8,471 nt of DNA. Origin: Bacteriovoracaceae bacterium UBA2394 (GTDB taxonomy: Bacteria; Bdellovibrionota; UBA2394). Location of the stretch: assembly GCA_002343335.1 (NCBI GenBank), contig DDSI01000044.1:237-8707 (forward strand). The letters are read 5' to 3'. Under the pieces are notes generated by a model. That model had not been told where the DNA came from, did not search any database, and saw only the letters and a list, made by a program, of their open reading frames with translations. Numbering within the stretch: position 1 is the stretch's first letter; every line of letters begins with the position of its first letter. Of this stretch, positions 1-6,756 are shown in pieces. The position numbers and the translations under genes were made by a program.

Positions 1-273
1 GATCCAAGGATAGCGAATGGCGCTTTGATCGTGGAGCAGCTTCTTCACTCGCTCTTCCATCTCCCGCGCCGCCTTATTGGAAAAGGTCATTGCTAGGATA
101 GAGGGCAAGGGCACGCGCTTGTCATATATAAGATGGGCAATGCGATAGGTAAGCACCCGCGTCTTTCCAGAGCCCGCGCCCGCAAGAACCAAAAGCGGCC
201 CTTCCGTGGACTGAACAGCTTCTAGTTGAGCCGGATTCAGATCTTTTGCGCGACTTTCAAGAAACCCCGTCAT
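1..273 (-). CDS. UvrD/PcrA/Rep-family superfamily 1 DNA helicase, N-terminal part (gene cut by window edge)
   Basis: Reading the minus strand from the ATG at 273 gives 91 residues with no stop before the window edge, so only the start of domain 1A is present. Visible motifs are the Q-motif [10 protein letters not shown] (residues 12-21), the Walker A loop AGAGSGKT (31-38) and motif Ia, [18 protein letters not shown] (59-76). This order and spacing are diagnostic of the ATP-dependent 3'-5' helicases UvrD, PcrA and Rep, which act in excision repair, mismatch repair and clearing replication forks. The features that separate these members lie beyond the window, so no symbol is given. A weak ribosome-binding site (AAGG) lies about 12 bases before the ATG. 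The gene starts 44 bases after the stop of the co-oriented 410-residue protein, so the two may share a transcript. RecB-like or AddA nucleases are less likely given the short N-terminus. Confidence 0.93.
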   Translation of the reverse strand, partial: MTGFLESRAKDLNPAQLEAVQSTEGPLLVLAGAGSGKTRVLTYRIAHLIYDKRVPLPSILAMTFSNKAAREMEERVKKLLHDQSAIRYPWI

Positions 274-317
274 GAGCGGAGCTGACCTTAACAGTGAATT
301 TCGGCGGGGGAAAGAAT

Positions 318-1550
318 TTAGCCGTCTCGACGAAAGGCCCGCGTGACCTGCGAAACCAGCTGGTCTTTGTCGTTAAAGACCTTCACTTCGATTCGTTTGA
401 CCGGCGTTGAGCGGAGGCGCTCTGGAATTTCCTGCAAATATTCGACCGCTCGAACAATGGTGTCGTCCTTAGAAGGGGCGAGAGCGGTCTGTTCGGTTAA
501 AAAATGCCCGTTAAAGGAATCTTGGTTGTCGTAATAATAAACCTTATACCTCACAATGAAATAGGACTCCGGCGCCTGAAGGAAAAACTTTAAGCCGATC
601 TTGATCAGGTTGTCGGATTTTACCTTTGAAATGTCGAACTCATAGCCATCGAGGTAGAAGAAATAAGGCAGTCGACCATTCATCTCTTTCGTGAATTTGT
701 TCGTTACGGGCAGTTCGTTCGGGATGATAATCGCCAACTCAGCATCCAATTCAAAGAGCCGATGGCGGAGTGATTTTACTTCATCCGAGTCGGGATTAAA
801 AAAGGCAGCCTTGCCGGTCAGATTGGCCGCTCTCGACATCGCGGATTCTGTTGCGCGAATATTTCGGCCTTTCAAGAATCTCGCCGCTTCTTTGATATTT
901 CGATCGGCATCATCGGCAAAAACTCTAAACTTCACAAGGCGAGTAAGTTTTTTATACCGCTCCCAGAGCTCCTGGATTTCATCGAACTTCAGATTCTCTA
1001 CGGAGTTTAGCTCTTGCTCCACTTTTTTAAGATCGCCAAGAGCATCTTGGAATCGATTTTGTTCGATGAATTTTTCAACCTGCATAAAAAGCAGTCGCGC
1101 GCTTTCGAGCCGTCGCCTTGATTCAATTCGACCGATGGACTCATTGGCTCCGTCCCGCTGTCCTTCAAAATCCCGAAGATGGCTAAAGACTTCTTCTGCT
1201 TCTTTGAGGTTTTGACTTTTTAAAAGGCCTTGGCCAATTCGATTGACGACATCCAAATAATCTTCGCGAGCGTAAGGATCTTTTTCGGGAGGCGTCGGTG
1301 TAAGTTGAAAATTTCGATAGGCAGCGAGAAAGTGATCCAATTTCAAATTCTGACGAATTCGATTCATGCCCTGGCGGTAGCGTTCTTCATAGTTCCTCTG
1401 CTCTTCCTTCCGCTTAAGTTCTGCGTGCTCAATCTTTCTCTTTTCTAAATACTGCATGAGAAAAAACGATCCGATCACGGAGAGCATGACGGCAAAACTT
1501 CCTCCCATGATGGCCCATTTGAACCAAGATTTTTCGGTGATGCTACTCAA
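318..1550 (-). CDS. Membrane-anchored helical (TPR-like) protein of unknown function
   Basis: I do not recognise this 410-residue protein. It has a short N-terminus, one hydrophobic segment at about residues 12-33 and then a highly charged helical stretch. Residues 35-65 look like coiled coil. Residues about 70-250 form helix pairs with TPR-like spacing, for example [11 protein letters not shown] and [17 protein letters not shown]. The last 140 residues (about 270-410) look different: alternating hydrophobic and aromatic strands such as [11 protein letters not shown] and [11 protein letters not shown] suggest a beta-rich domain. The likely topology is a single inner-membrane anchor with the rest in the periplasm or cytoplasm. 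The start is TTG, because an in-frame TAG lies three codons upstream. GAGGAG sits only 1 base before TTG and GGAGG sits 14 bases before it, so the exact start is uncertain. The first in-frame ATG (residue 15) would remove part of the membrane segment. It is co-oriented with the helicase gene. Confidence 0.85.
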   Translation of the reverse strand: MSSITEKSWFKWAIMGGSFAVMLSVIGSFFLMQYLEKRKIEHAELKRKEEQRNYEERYRQGMNRIRQNLKLDHFLAAYRNFQLTPTPPEKDPYAREDYLDVVNRIGQGLLKSQNLKEAEEVFSHLRDFEGQRDGANESIGRIESRRRLESARLLFMQVEKFIEQNRFQDALGDLKKVEQELNSVENLKFDEIQELWERYKKLTRLVKFRVFADDADRNIKEAARFLKGRNIRATESAMSRAANLTGKAAFFNPDSDEVKSLRHRLFELDAELAIIIPNELPVTNKFTKEMNGRLPYFFYLDGYEFDISKVKSDNLIKIGLKFFLQAPESYFIVRYKVYYYDNQDSFNGHFLTEQTALAPSKDDTIVRAVEYLQEIPERLRSTPVKRIEVKVFNDKDQLVSQVTRAFRRDG

Positions 1551-1587
1551 GCTCCTCTAGTATACCTCCGGAAGAAATTTCGATGCG

Positions 1588-1600
1588 GCGAGTCACTCGC
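1588..1600. promoter_or_regulatory. 13-base palindrome in divergent intergenic region (possible operator)
   Basis: GCGAGTCACTCGC is a perfect 6+1+6 inverted repeat lying between the divergently transcribed 410-residue gene and top6B. Its position suits a regulator that could affect both promoters. A palindrome this short can arise by chance, so the operator role is only a suggestion. Confidence 0.25.
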
Positions 1601-1611
1601 GCTATTCGTCG

Positions 1612-1640
1612 TTGCCGAACATGATTTGGCCGGGTTAAAT
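1612..1640 (+). promoter_or_regulatory. Candidate sigma70-type promoter for top6BA, possibly leaderless
   Basis: TTGCCG (1612-1617) and TTAAAT (1635-1640) are separated by 17 bases, each matching the -35 and -10 consensus at four of six positions. A transcript would begin about 6-9 bases after 1640, at or just before the ATG at 1649. No Shine-Dalgarno sequence precedes that ATG, which fits a leaderless mRNA. The match is weak and unproven. Confidence 0.25.
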
Positions 1641-1648
1641 GACCCCAT

Positions 1649-3391
1649 ATGTCAAAGTCGAAGCCTTCGTCCAAGAAATCGGCCGCGCCCGAGGAAGTTA
1701 AATCTCGAAAACCAGCCCCTATGAAAACTCATGAAAAGAAAAAAGGAAAAGCTGAAGACGCTGATTCCATGGCAAAACGTCAAAGAGAAATTTCTGTCTC
1801 AGAATTTTTTGCAAAGAATCGTCATCTTTTGGGTTTTGATAATCCGAAGAAGGCTCTTCTTACTGCCGTAAAAGAAGCGGTCGATAATTCTTTGGATGCT
1901 TGCGAAGAAGCGCATATCCTTCCGGAAATCGAAGTGAAATTGGAGCGACTTTCCGCTCCGATCGTAGAAGCTGCGCCGGAAAATGAAAAGGACGCCAAGG
2001 AAGGAAAGGATTCCAAGAAACGAAAGGGCCCTGTACCGACGGAACGCTATCGTTTGACGATTACCGACAACGGTCCCGGCATTGTGGCCACGCAAATTCC
2101 CAAAATTTTTGCGAAGCTTCTCTACGGATCGAAATTTCACCGATTGAAAATGTCACGCGGCCAACAGGGTATCGGGATTTCCGCCGCAGGGATGTACGGA
2201 CAAATGACCACCGGAAAACCCATGCGCATTACCTCCAAACTTCCTAAAAAAGATAAAGCGCACTTCACGGAGCTTCAAATCGACACCAAGAAAAACACTC
2301 CTGATGTTTTGTCTGAAAAAGATGTCGATTGGAAATTTAAGTCTCCATCAGGAACGTCCGTAGAAATTACGCTGGAGGGCCGATATCAACGAGGTCGTCA
2401 GTCCATTGATGAATTTATTTTACAAAACACGCTCAGCAATCCGCATGGTCACTTCCGATTTATCGACGTCGATAATCAAGTCTTTGATTATCCTCGAAAG
2501 ACCAAAGAGCTTCCGGAAGTACCTTCGGAAATTAAACCTCACCCTTACGGTGTCGAGCTCGGTCGGTTTCATCAGATGGCGGCGGAGACCACCGCTCGAT
2601 CGTTGAAGACATTTCTCTCAAATGACTTCTCTCGCGTGTCGGACAAGGTCGCATCCGAAATTCTAAGCACCGCCGGCGTAAAGGATGTGCCTGCGAGTAA
2701 AATCACGCCGCACCATTTAAATAAAGTGCATGAGGCGATTCCCAAAGTTTCAATCATGAGCCCCCCCACCGATTGTATTGTTCCAATTGGTGAAGAGCTC
2801 ATCATGAATACGCTGAAACAACATTCGAAGGCGGATTTTTATACGGCGGTATCGCGTTCACCTGCGGTCTATCGAGGAAATCCCTTCATGGTGGAGTGCG
2901 CTTTGGCTTACGGCGGAGATTTGAGCGGCGAAGAACCCATGACGGTCTTTCGATTTGCCAATCGCGTTCCCCTTCAATTTCAACCTGCCGCCTGCGCAAC
3001 ATTCCGTGTTCTCACCAAGCTGGATTGGAAGAAGTATGGACTCAATCAGCCACGAAATTCTCTGCCCGTTGGGCCCATCGCCATTTTGATTCACGTGGCG
3101 AGCGTTTGGGTGCCCTTTACGTCTGAGAGTAAGGAAGCAATTGCCGACTATCCTGAAATCAAACAAGAGATTCGGCTGGCCGTTTTAGAATGTGCTCGCC
3201 AATTGAGCTTGCACGTTAACCGTGCCTACCGGGCCGCTGAGGCAGAGAGAAAAGCCAATTATATAGACACTTATATTCCGTTCATCGGAGAAGCTCTGCA
3301 AGAAATGCTCAAGTTGAGTGATTCTCAAAAAGACAAAGTGGTTTCCACGCTTCGCAATACATTAGAAAGGTCCAAAATCGATGGCGACTAA
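1649..3391 (+). CDS. top6B: DNA topoisomerase VI subunit B (GHKL ATPase/transducer)
   Basis: This is the ATPase subunit of the type IIB topoisomerase, which moves one duplex through another as the B subunits dimerise on ATP. The 580 residues show, in order: the GHKL N-box AVKEAVDNSLDAC (73-85, with E76 as the likely general base and N80 as the likely Mg ligand); the G1 box DNGPGI (140-145); the ATP lid SRGQQGIGISAAGMYGQ (169-185); GTSVEI (235-240); KPHPYGVE (296-303); an H2TH region at about 320-365; and a transducer domain at about 370-530 with likely switch lysine K495 in SESKEAI. These match archaeal Top6B, which I recall as about 530 residues. The extra length is a Lys-rich 40-residue N-terminus and a charged insert near 105-130. 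The ATG at 1649 has no Shine-Dalgarno; M25 (1721) and M41 (1769, just before the conserved domain) are alternative starts. It overlaps top6A. Confidence 0.95.
   Translation: MSKSKPSSKKSAAPEEVKSRKPAPMKTHEKKKGKAEDADSMAKRQREISVSEFFAKNRHLLGFDNPKKALLTAVKEAVDNSLDACEEAHILPEIEVKLERLSAPIVEAAPENEKDAKEGKDSKKRKGPVPTERYRLTITDNGPGIVATQIPKIFAKLLYGSKFHRLKMSRGQQGIGISAAGMYGQMTTGKPMRITSKLPKKDKAHFTELQIDTKKNTPDVLSEKDVDWKFKSPSGTSVEITLEGRYQRGRQSIDEFILQNTLSNPHGHFRFIDVDNQVFDYPRKTKELPEVPSEIKPHPYGVELGRFHQMAAETTARSLKTFLSNDFSRVSDKVASEILSTAGVKDVPASKITPHHLNKVHEAIPKVSIMSPPTDCIVPIGEELIMNTLKQHSKADFYTAVSRSPAVYRGNPFMVECALAYGGDLSGEEPMTVFRFANRVPLQFQPAACATFRVLTKLDWKKYGLNQPRNSLPVGPIAILIHVASVWVPFTSESKEAIADYPEIKQEIRLAVLECARQLSLHVNRAYRAAEAERKANYIDTYIPFIGEALQEMLKLSDSQKDKVVSTLRNTLERSKIDGD
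3365..3370 (+). promoter_or_regulatory. Ribosome-binding site of top6A inside the end of top6B
   Basis: GAAAGG lies 10 bases before the top6A ATG at 3381, within the last codons of top6B. It supports the 3381 start and translational coupling of the two subunits. Confidence 0.5.
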
Positions 3392-4487
3392 GAATAAAGC
3401 TGCGGATAACAAAGCGCTCGTTGGAATTGATAAAACGGCGCGAGAAATTTACGACAAATCTTTAAAGGGCCAAAAGCCGCAATTGAAGATGCCCGTGCGT
3501 TCACTCACGAACGTCAAATATAAAAACAAGACGGGTTATTTGGAGTTGTCGAATCAATATAAGACTCGAACGCTTACCTACAACACGGTGAAGGGTTTTG
3601 CTCAGACCTTGAAGATGATGTCGGCGTCGAAAGAGTTGATCGAAACCAATGACCACGCTTCGAAGCGGGAAATGTACTACATTTCTAAAAACTGGGGTCC
3701 CGCTCGTTTTGACGAACAACCCGAGTCTGACACGGTCATGGACGATATCGAAGCCATGATGTGCGTGAACCGCGAGCAGCTGCGATTCCTTCCTGAAGAA
3801 AAAGGAGGCGAAGTCGCGGGTCAGCTCATTGTGTTCGATCGAGATCGCGATACCAATAAACCCATCAAGATTGATTGCACCGGTTTCGGGTCGGGCGCCT
3901 ACTCGATTCCAATCTCGGTGGAGCATTTGGAATTTCAGACGAAGGCAAAATTCATTCTCTGTATTGAAACCGCGGGTATGTTCCAGCGATTGGTTGCACA
4001 TAACTATTGGAGAAAAGCGAATTGCATTTTGATTTCCATGGGAGGCGTCCCCACGCGAGCTACTCGAAGGTTCGTCCGTCGATTAGCCGATACCATGAAG
4101 ATTCCCGTTTATACTTTTGTGGACGGCGACCCCTACGGTATCGCCAATATTTATCGCACGCTCAAAGTGGGCTCGGGAAACGCCGCGCATATCAATGAAT
4201 TTTTCTGTGTGCCGACCGCCACATTCATGGGGATCACACCCCAAGACATCATCGACTACAAATTGCCGACGCATCCGCTGAAGGACGTCGATATTAAGCG
4301 CGCAAAAGATGCCTTGAAGAACGATCCCTTCTTTCAATTCCACAAACCGTGGGTGAAGGCGATTGAGCAAATGATCAAGATGGGAGTTCGTGCTGAACAA
4401 CAGGCCCTCGCCAAGCATGGTTTGAACTACGTGATCGACGAATATCTTCCGGAAAAGATCAAAGCGGCGAGTAAGTTTCTACCGTAG
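3381..4487 (+). CDS. top6A: DNA topoisomerase VI subunit A (Spo11-like DNA-cleaving subunit)
   Basis: This is the DNA-cleaving subunit of topoisomerase VI, homologous to eukaryotic Spo11. It forms a 5'-phosphotyrosine bond to each strand and leaves two-base overhangs. Of the 368 residues, the winged-helix 5Y-CAP domain holds SKREMYYISKNW (94-105). The catalytic tyrosine is Y99 or, by comparison with the R-D-I-F-Y pattern of Spo11, more likely Y100. The Toprim domain follows, with E196 in ILCIETAGMFQRL and the acidic pair D248/D250 in FVDGDPYG binding Mg2+. LISMGGVPTRATRRF (217-231) lies between them as in archaeal Top6A. No key residue is missing, and the length is close to archaeal members. 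The ATG overlaps the end of top6B by 11 bases in a different frame, so the subunits are probably made in coupled fashion. A hairpin follows the stop after about 20 bases. Confidence 0.96.
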   Translation: MATKNKAADNKALVGIDKTAREIYDKSLKGQKPQLKMPVRSLTNVKYKNKTGYLELSNQYKTRTLTYNTVKGFAQTLKMMSASKELIETNDHASKREMYYISKNWGPARFDEQPESDTVMDDIEAMMCVNREQLRFLPEEKGGEVAGQLIVFDRDRDTNKPIKIDCTGFGSGAYSIPISVEHLEFQTKAKFILCIETAGMFQRLVAHNYWRKANCILISMGGVPTRATRRFVRRLADTMKIPVYTFVDGDPYGIANIYRTLKVGSGNAAHINEFFCVPTATFMGITPQDIIDYKLPTHPLKDVDIKRAKDALKNDPFFQFHKPWVKAIEQMIKMGVRAEQQALAKHGLNYVIDEYLPEKIKAASKFLP

Positions 4488-4509
4488 ATTGCGCTTTCGT
4501 CACCGGGTG

Positions 4510-4564
4510 ATTTTGGAAAGGAGAGAGGCAGTAGGGACATAAACTGCTCCCTCCTTTCCAAAAT
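4510..4564 (+). terminator. Long hairpin after top6A (probable transcript end)
   Basis: The left arm (4510-4532) and right arm (4543-4564) pair perfectly over the outer 14 bases (ATTTTGGAAAGGAG with its complement), then with small mismatches, then close with CAGT/ACTG around the 10-base loop AGGGACATAA. It begins 22 bases after the top6A stop. There is no run of T after the stem, so it is not a textbook intrinsic terminator. It may protect the 3' end or act with Rho. The tip is shared with the hairpin at 6693-6756. Confidence 0.6.
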
Positions 4565-4602
4565 CCCTGTGTAATCAATACCGGTCAAAATCGCTGTGTA
4601 TT
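4560..4602. repeat. Two 16-base direct repeats, AAAATCNCTGTGTAWT
   Basis: Copies at 4560-4575 and 4587-4602 agree at 14 of 16 positions, with a 27-base period and CCGG between them. The first copy overlaps the end of the preceding hairpin. Closely spaced direct repeats containing TGTGTA and ACCGG resemble the multiple terminal repeats of IS21-family elements. No transposase gene is present, so this could be a remnant end, a regulator site or chance. Confidence 0.4.
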
Positions 4603-4835
4603 TTCACTCCTCGACTAAATGACGCGCTGCAAATGCTTATCGCGTCGCCTCAAAAATCAAAAGCTTACGGCGGGGCGTCATTGCTTTTAATTATCCATTG
4701 GGGCCGCGCGTCCGATGGTATGCGTTAGAAGAAAGGTCATTGCCCGTAAGGGTGTAAGGATTTGTGTAGCGTAAATTGCTGCGGCGCATCAGATGCGGCG
4801 CAGCATGGCCCACGAATTTGAACGTAACGTGGTTT
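4565..4835. other. Non-coding region upstream of first flagellin
   Basis: I see no credible gene here. The region contains a second direct-repeat copy, a short inverted repeat (GACGCG at 4621-4626 with CGCGTC at 4641-4646), a 10-mer AATGACGCGC (4618-4627) also found upstream of the second flagellin, and a GC-rich hairpin at 4778-4804. A TAAA at 4616-4619 followed about 15 bases later by GCTTATCG is only a poor match to the FliA (sigma28) consensus. I could not place the flagellin promoter with confidence. Confidence 0.4.
4778..4804. repeat. GC-rich inverted repeat in flagellin leader
   Basis: Two 13-base arms around a single A (4791) pair at 12 of 13 positions, giving a stable hairpin in the mRNA leader that ends 31 bases before the flagellin ATG. 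The left-arm 11-mer GCTGCGGCGCA recurs in inverted orientation at 6818-6828, upstream of the second flagellin. It could be a protein site in DNA or an RNA structure controlling translation; neither role is shown. Confidence 0.45.
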
Positions 4836-6701
4836 ATGAAACTGAGTGGCATCACCAGCATTCCAATCGCCAATCAACTGAGACGATCGTCTCAGATGGT
4901 GGCGCGTTCCTTGGAACGATTGGCCTCCGGAAAGAGGATCAACCGCGCCAGTGATGACATCGCCGGCTATTCGCTCGACGTGAACTTGGAATCGCAAATC
5001 CGCGGCCTTGCTCAAGGTACAAGGAATGTGAACGATGCTCTCGGCATGATCAATACGGCGGACGCTGGAATCGCTGCTCAGCTCGATCTCCTCCAGCGCA
5101 TGCGAGAAATTGCCGTACAGGCCAGCAATGGCACGTTAAGTTCTGGCGATCGCACTGCTTTGAATGGTGAGTTGCAGCAGCTCATGAGCGAATACAATCG
5201 CATCTCAAGTGAAACCGAATTCAATGGCACAAAGTTATTGGATGGATCGTTCTCCACGCGAAGCCTTCAAACGGGAGCTTCCTCGACTCATAAATATGAC
5301 GTTGGATTAAACAACATGATGGCTGCAAGCACGTTCACCAAAAAGGCTGGGACCGCGAGGTTCGGAACTGGCACCACCAATGGAGTTCAGAGTATAGGGC
5401 TTGCCACCGAAGACATCAATAACGACGGCCATCTGGATTTGATCTCCGCGATGTCCGGAGCAACAGGTCCGTCCACCGTGCTTCTCGGACAGGGAAATGG
5501 GACATTTACAATTCGTTCGACCATCAATTCTCTCACGACTGCCGGCGCAACATTGGTCGATATCAATAACGATGGCATCAAAGATTTTTTAGCCCCCGCA
5601 GGTGGCGCTATAACTGGAGTTACTGTAGCTCTTGGAAACGGGGATGGAACGTTTAAAGCAGCTTCTACTTTGTCGGCGTCGCCGTGGCATCGTTACTCAT
5701 ATAATTTAAGCGTCTCGGATTTCAACAAAGACGGAAATATGGACATCGCCGTTGCCGAAGGCGACTTTGCAACGTTGAATATTTATTTTGGAAACGGAGA
5801 TGGAAAATTTCAGACGCCCGTAACGAGGTCGATTTCCGGATTCAATGGCACCACCACCGCGGGCGATTTCAATGGCGATGGCTGGGCGGACATTGCCATC
5901 AATAATGGAAATAATGTTGGCGTTATTTTGAATAACGGCAATGGAACCTTTGGCGCGACCACAAATTATGCAGCCGGTACGACGGGCTACATGGTTCAAA
6001 ACGCCGACTTTGACGGAGACGGAGACCTCGATTTGGCAATGTCCAATTCAGGCTCCAGCAACGTTTCCGTGCTCCTCAACAACGGAGATGGAACTTTTGC
6101 TTCAGTTACAAATTACGCCACGGGTGCAGGCGCTGGTCGAATTGTTCTTACGGACATCAACAATGATGGAGTGGTTGATATTGCCGCAAGAGGCAGCACC
6201 TCGACCTATTTCCTATTAGGAAATGGCAATGGCACATTTCAAACGGCATCCAACTGGTCCTCCAGTGGGAATAATAATGATTTTGCGTTGGGAGATTTCA
6301 ATGAAGATGGTGTGCTTGATCTTGCAACCGCCGACAACGTTGCTGGCGGACTCTATACCTATATGGCATCTACGGTTACCCAAGCGGCGATCAGTGACGT
6401 GAGCGTCAGCACTCAATCAAAAGCTCAGGCCATGATCAAAATCATCGATACCGCTTTGACGAAATTAAAATCTGAACGTGTAAATATTGGAGCGCTTCAA
6501 ACTCGACTCACCAATACCGCAGATTCGAATGGCACGCTAAGCGCGAACTACGCCGAAGCTAAAAGCAGAAACATCGACCTTGATGTCGCCAACGAAGTTT
6601 CCGAACTCACGCGCGCGCAAATCCTGCAGCAAGCGCAAGTTGCAAGTCTTGGACAAGCGAACGTGAATATGCAGGTCGTGCTGTCATTGCTTGGAAATTG
6701 A
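4836..6701 (+). CDS. fliC: Flagellin with a seven-repeat FG-GAP/VCBS beta-propeller inserted in its central region
   Basis: This is a filament subunit of 621 residues (the symbol marks the family only). Residues 1-165 are the flagellin N-terminal D0/D1 helices: LASGKRINRASDDIAG (29-44), ESQIRG (52-57) and LQRMREIAVQASNGT (86-100), ending in SSETEFNGTKLLDGSF (124-139). Residues about 520-621 are the C-terminal D1/D0 part: NIGALQTRL, RAQILQQAQVASLGQAN and the terminal VVLSLLGN. The usual D2/D3 region is replaced by about 330 residues with seven DxNxDGxxD calcium loops, at 193, 242, 295, 344, 391, 440 and 487, alternating with GNGDGTF-type segments. There is no signal peptide, as expected for export through the flagellar type III system. 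The start is ATG 4836, where flagellin homology begins. A TTG at 4776 would add 20 unrelated residues through a hairpin. Its Shine-Dalgarno is poor. The stop lies inside a perfect inverted repeat. Confidence 0.93.
   Translation: MKLSGITSIPIANQLRRSSQMVARSLERLASGKRINRASDDIAGYSLDVNLESQIRGLAQGTRNVNDALGMINTADAGIAAQLDLLQRMREIAVQASNGTLSSGDRTALNGELQQLMSEYNRISSETEFNGTKLLDGSFSTRSLQTGASSTHKYDVGLNNMMAASTFTKKAGTARFGTGTTNGVQSIGLATEDINNDGHLDLISAMSGATGPSTVLLGQGNGTFTIRSTINSLTTAGATLVDINNDGIKDFLAPAGGAITGVTVALGNGDGTFKAASTLSASPWHRYSYNLSVSDFNKDGNMDIAVAEGDFATLNIYFGNGDGKFQTPVTRSISGFNGTTTAGDFNGDGWADIAINNGNNVGVILNNGNGTFGATTNYAAGTTGYMVQNADFDGDGDLDLAMSNSGSSNVSVLLNNGDGTFASVTNYATGAGAGRIVLTDINNDGVVDIAARGSTSTYFLLGNGNGTFQTASNWSSSGNNNDFALGDFNEDGVLDLATADNVAGGLYTYMASTVTQAAISDVSVSTQSKAQAMIKIIDTALTKLKSERVNIGALQTRLTNTADSNGTLSANYAEAKSRNIDLDVANEVSELTRAQILQQAQVASLGQANVNMQVVLSLLGN
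5412..6326 (+). repeat. Seven FG-GAP/VCBS repeats within first flagellin
   Basis: Calcium-loop motifs begin at DINNDGHLD, DINNDGIKD, DFNKDGNMD, DFNGDGWAD, DFDGDGDLD, DINNDGVVD and DFNEDGVLD, spaced 49, 53, 49, 47, 49 and 47 residues apart. Between them lie LGQGNGTF, LGNGDGTF, FGNGDGKF, LNNGNGTF, LNNGDGTF and LGNGNGTF. Seven such repeats form the closed propeller in the integrin alpha family. The repeats are also similar in DNA sequence, which could allow changes in copy number by recombination. Confidence 0.9.
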
Positions 6702-6756
6702 GTTGAGGAAAAATCCAGTGAGCTCATAAACTGTCTTTTTCCTCAACTCAATTTCC
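6693..6756 (+). terminator. Perfect 21-bp hairpin overlapping first flagellin stop codon
   Basis: Arms 6693-6713 and 6736-6756 are exact reverse complements, and the left arm contains the last codons and TGA of the flagellin gene. The right arm begins TTTTT. Inside, CAGT (6716-6719) pairs with ACTG (6730-6733) around the loop GAGCTCATAA. It probably ends or stabilises the flagellin transcript. As after top6A, no T-run follows the stem, so intrinsic termination is not certain. Confidence 0.65.

Noticed and set aside
691..1215. 174-codon open frame on the plus strand
   Set aside because: It lies wholly antisense to the 410-residue protein and has Ser/Arg-rich composition typical of a shadow frame, with no recognisable motif.
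1639..1701. ATG frame MTPYVKVEAF just before top6B
   Set aside because: It is about 20 codons, out of frame with top6B, and has no ribosome-binding site.
3501..4001. 166-codon open frame on the minus strand
   Set aside because: It is antisense to top6A, whose catalytic motifs are certain.
4616..4642. Sigma28-like promoter (TAAA ... GCTTATCG)
   Set aside because: The -10 part matches only about half the GCCGATAA consensus, and no equivalent exists upstream of the second flagellin.
4619..4690. Short ATG frame (MTRCKCLSRR...) in the non-coding gap
   Set aside because: It has only about 23 codons, no ribosome-binding site, and overlaps a motif shared with the other flagellin upstream region.
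4776..4835. N-terminal extension of the first flagellin from a TTG codon
   Set aside because: The added 20 residues do not resemble flagellin, run through a GC-rich hairpin and lack a ribosome-binding site. Flagellin homology begins at the ATG at 4836.
4804..4928. ATG frame starting MAHEFERNVVYE, overlapping the flagellin start
   Set aside because: It is about 40 codons with no ribosome-binding site, mostly inside the flagellin gene in another frame.
5412..6326. Internal DNA repeats as a possible CRISPR or tandem-repeat array
   Set aside because: The periodicity comes from in-frame FG-GAP protein repeats that are degenerate at DNA level, not from identical repeats with spacers.
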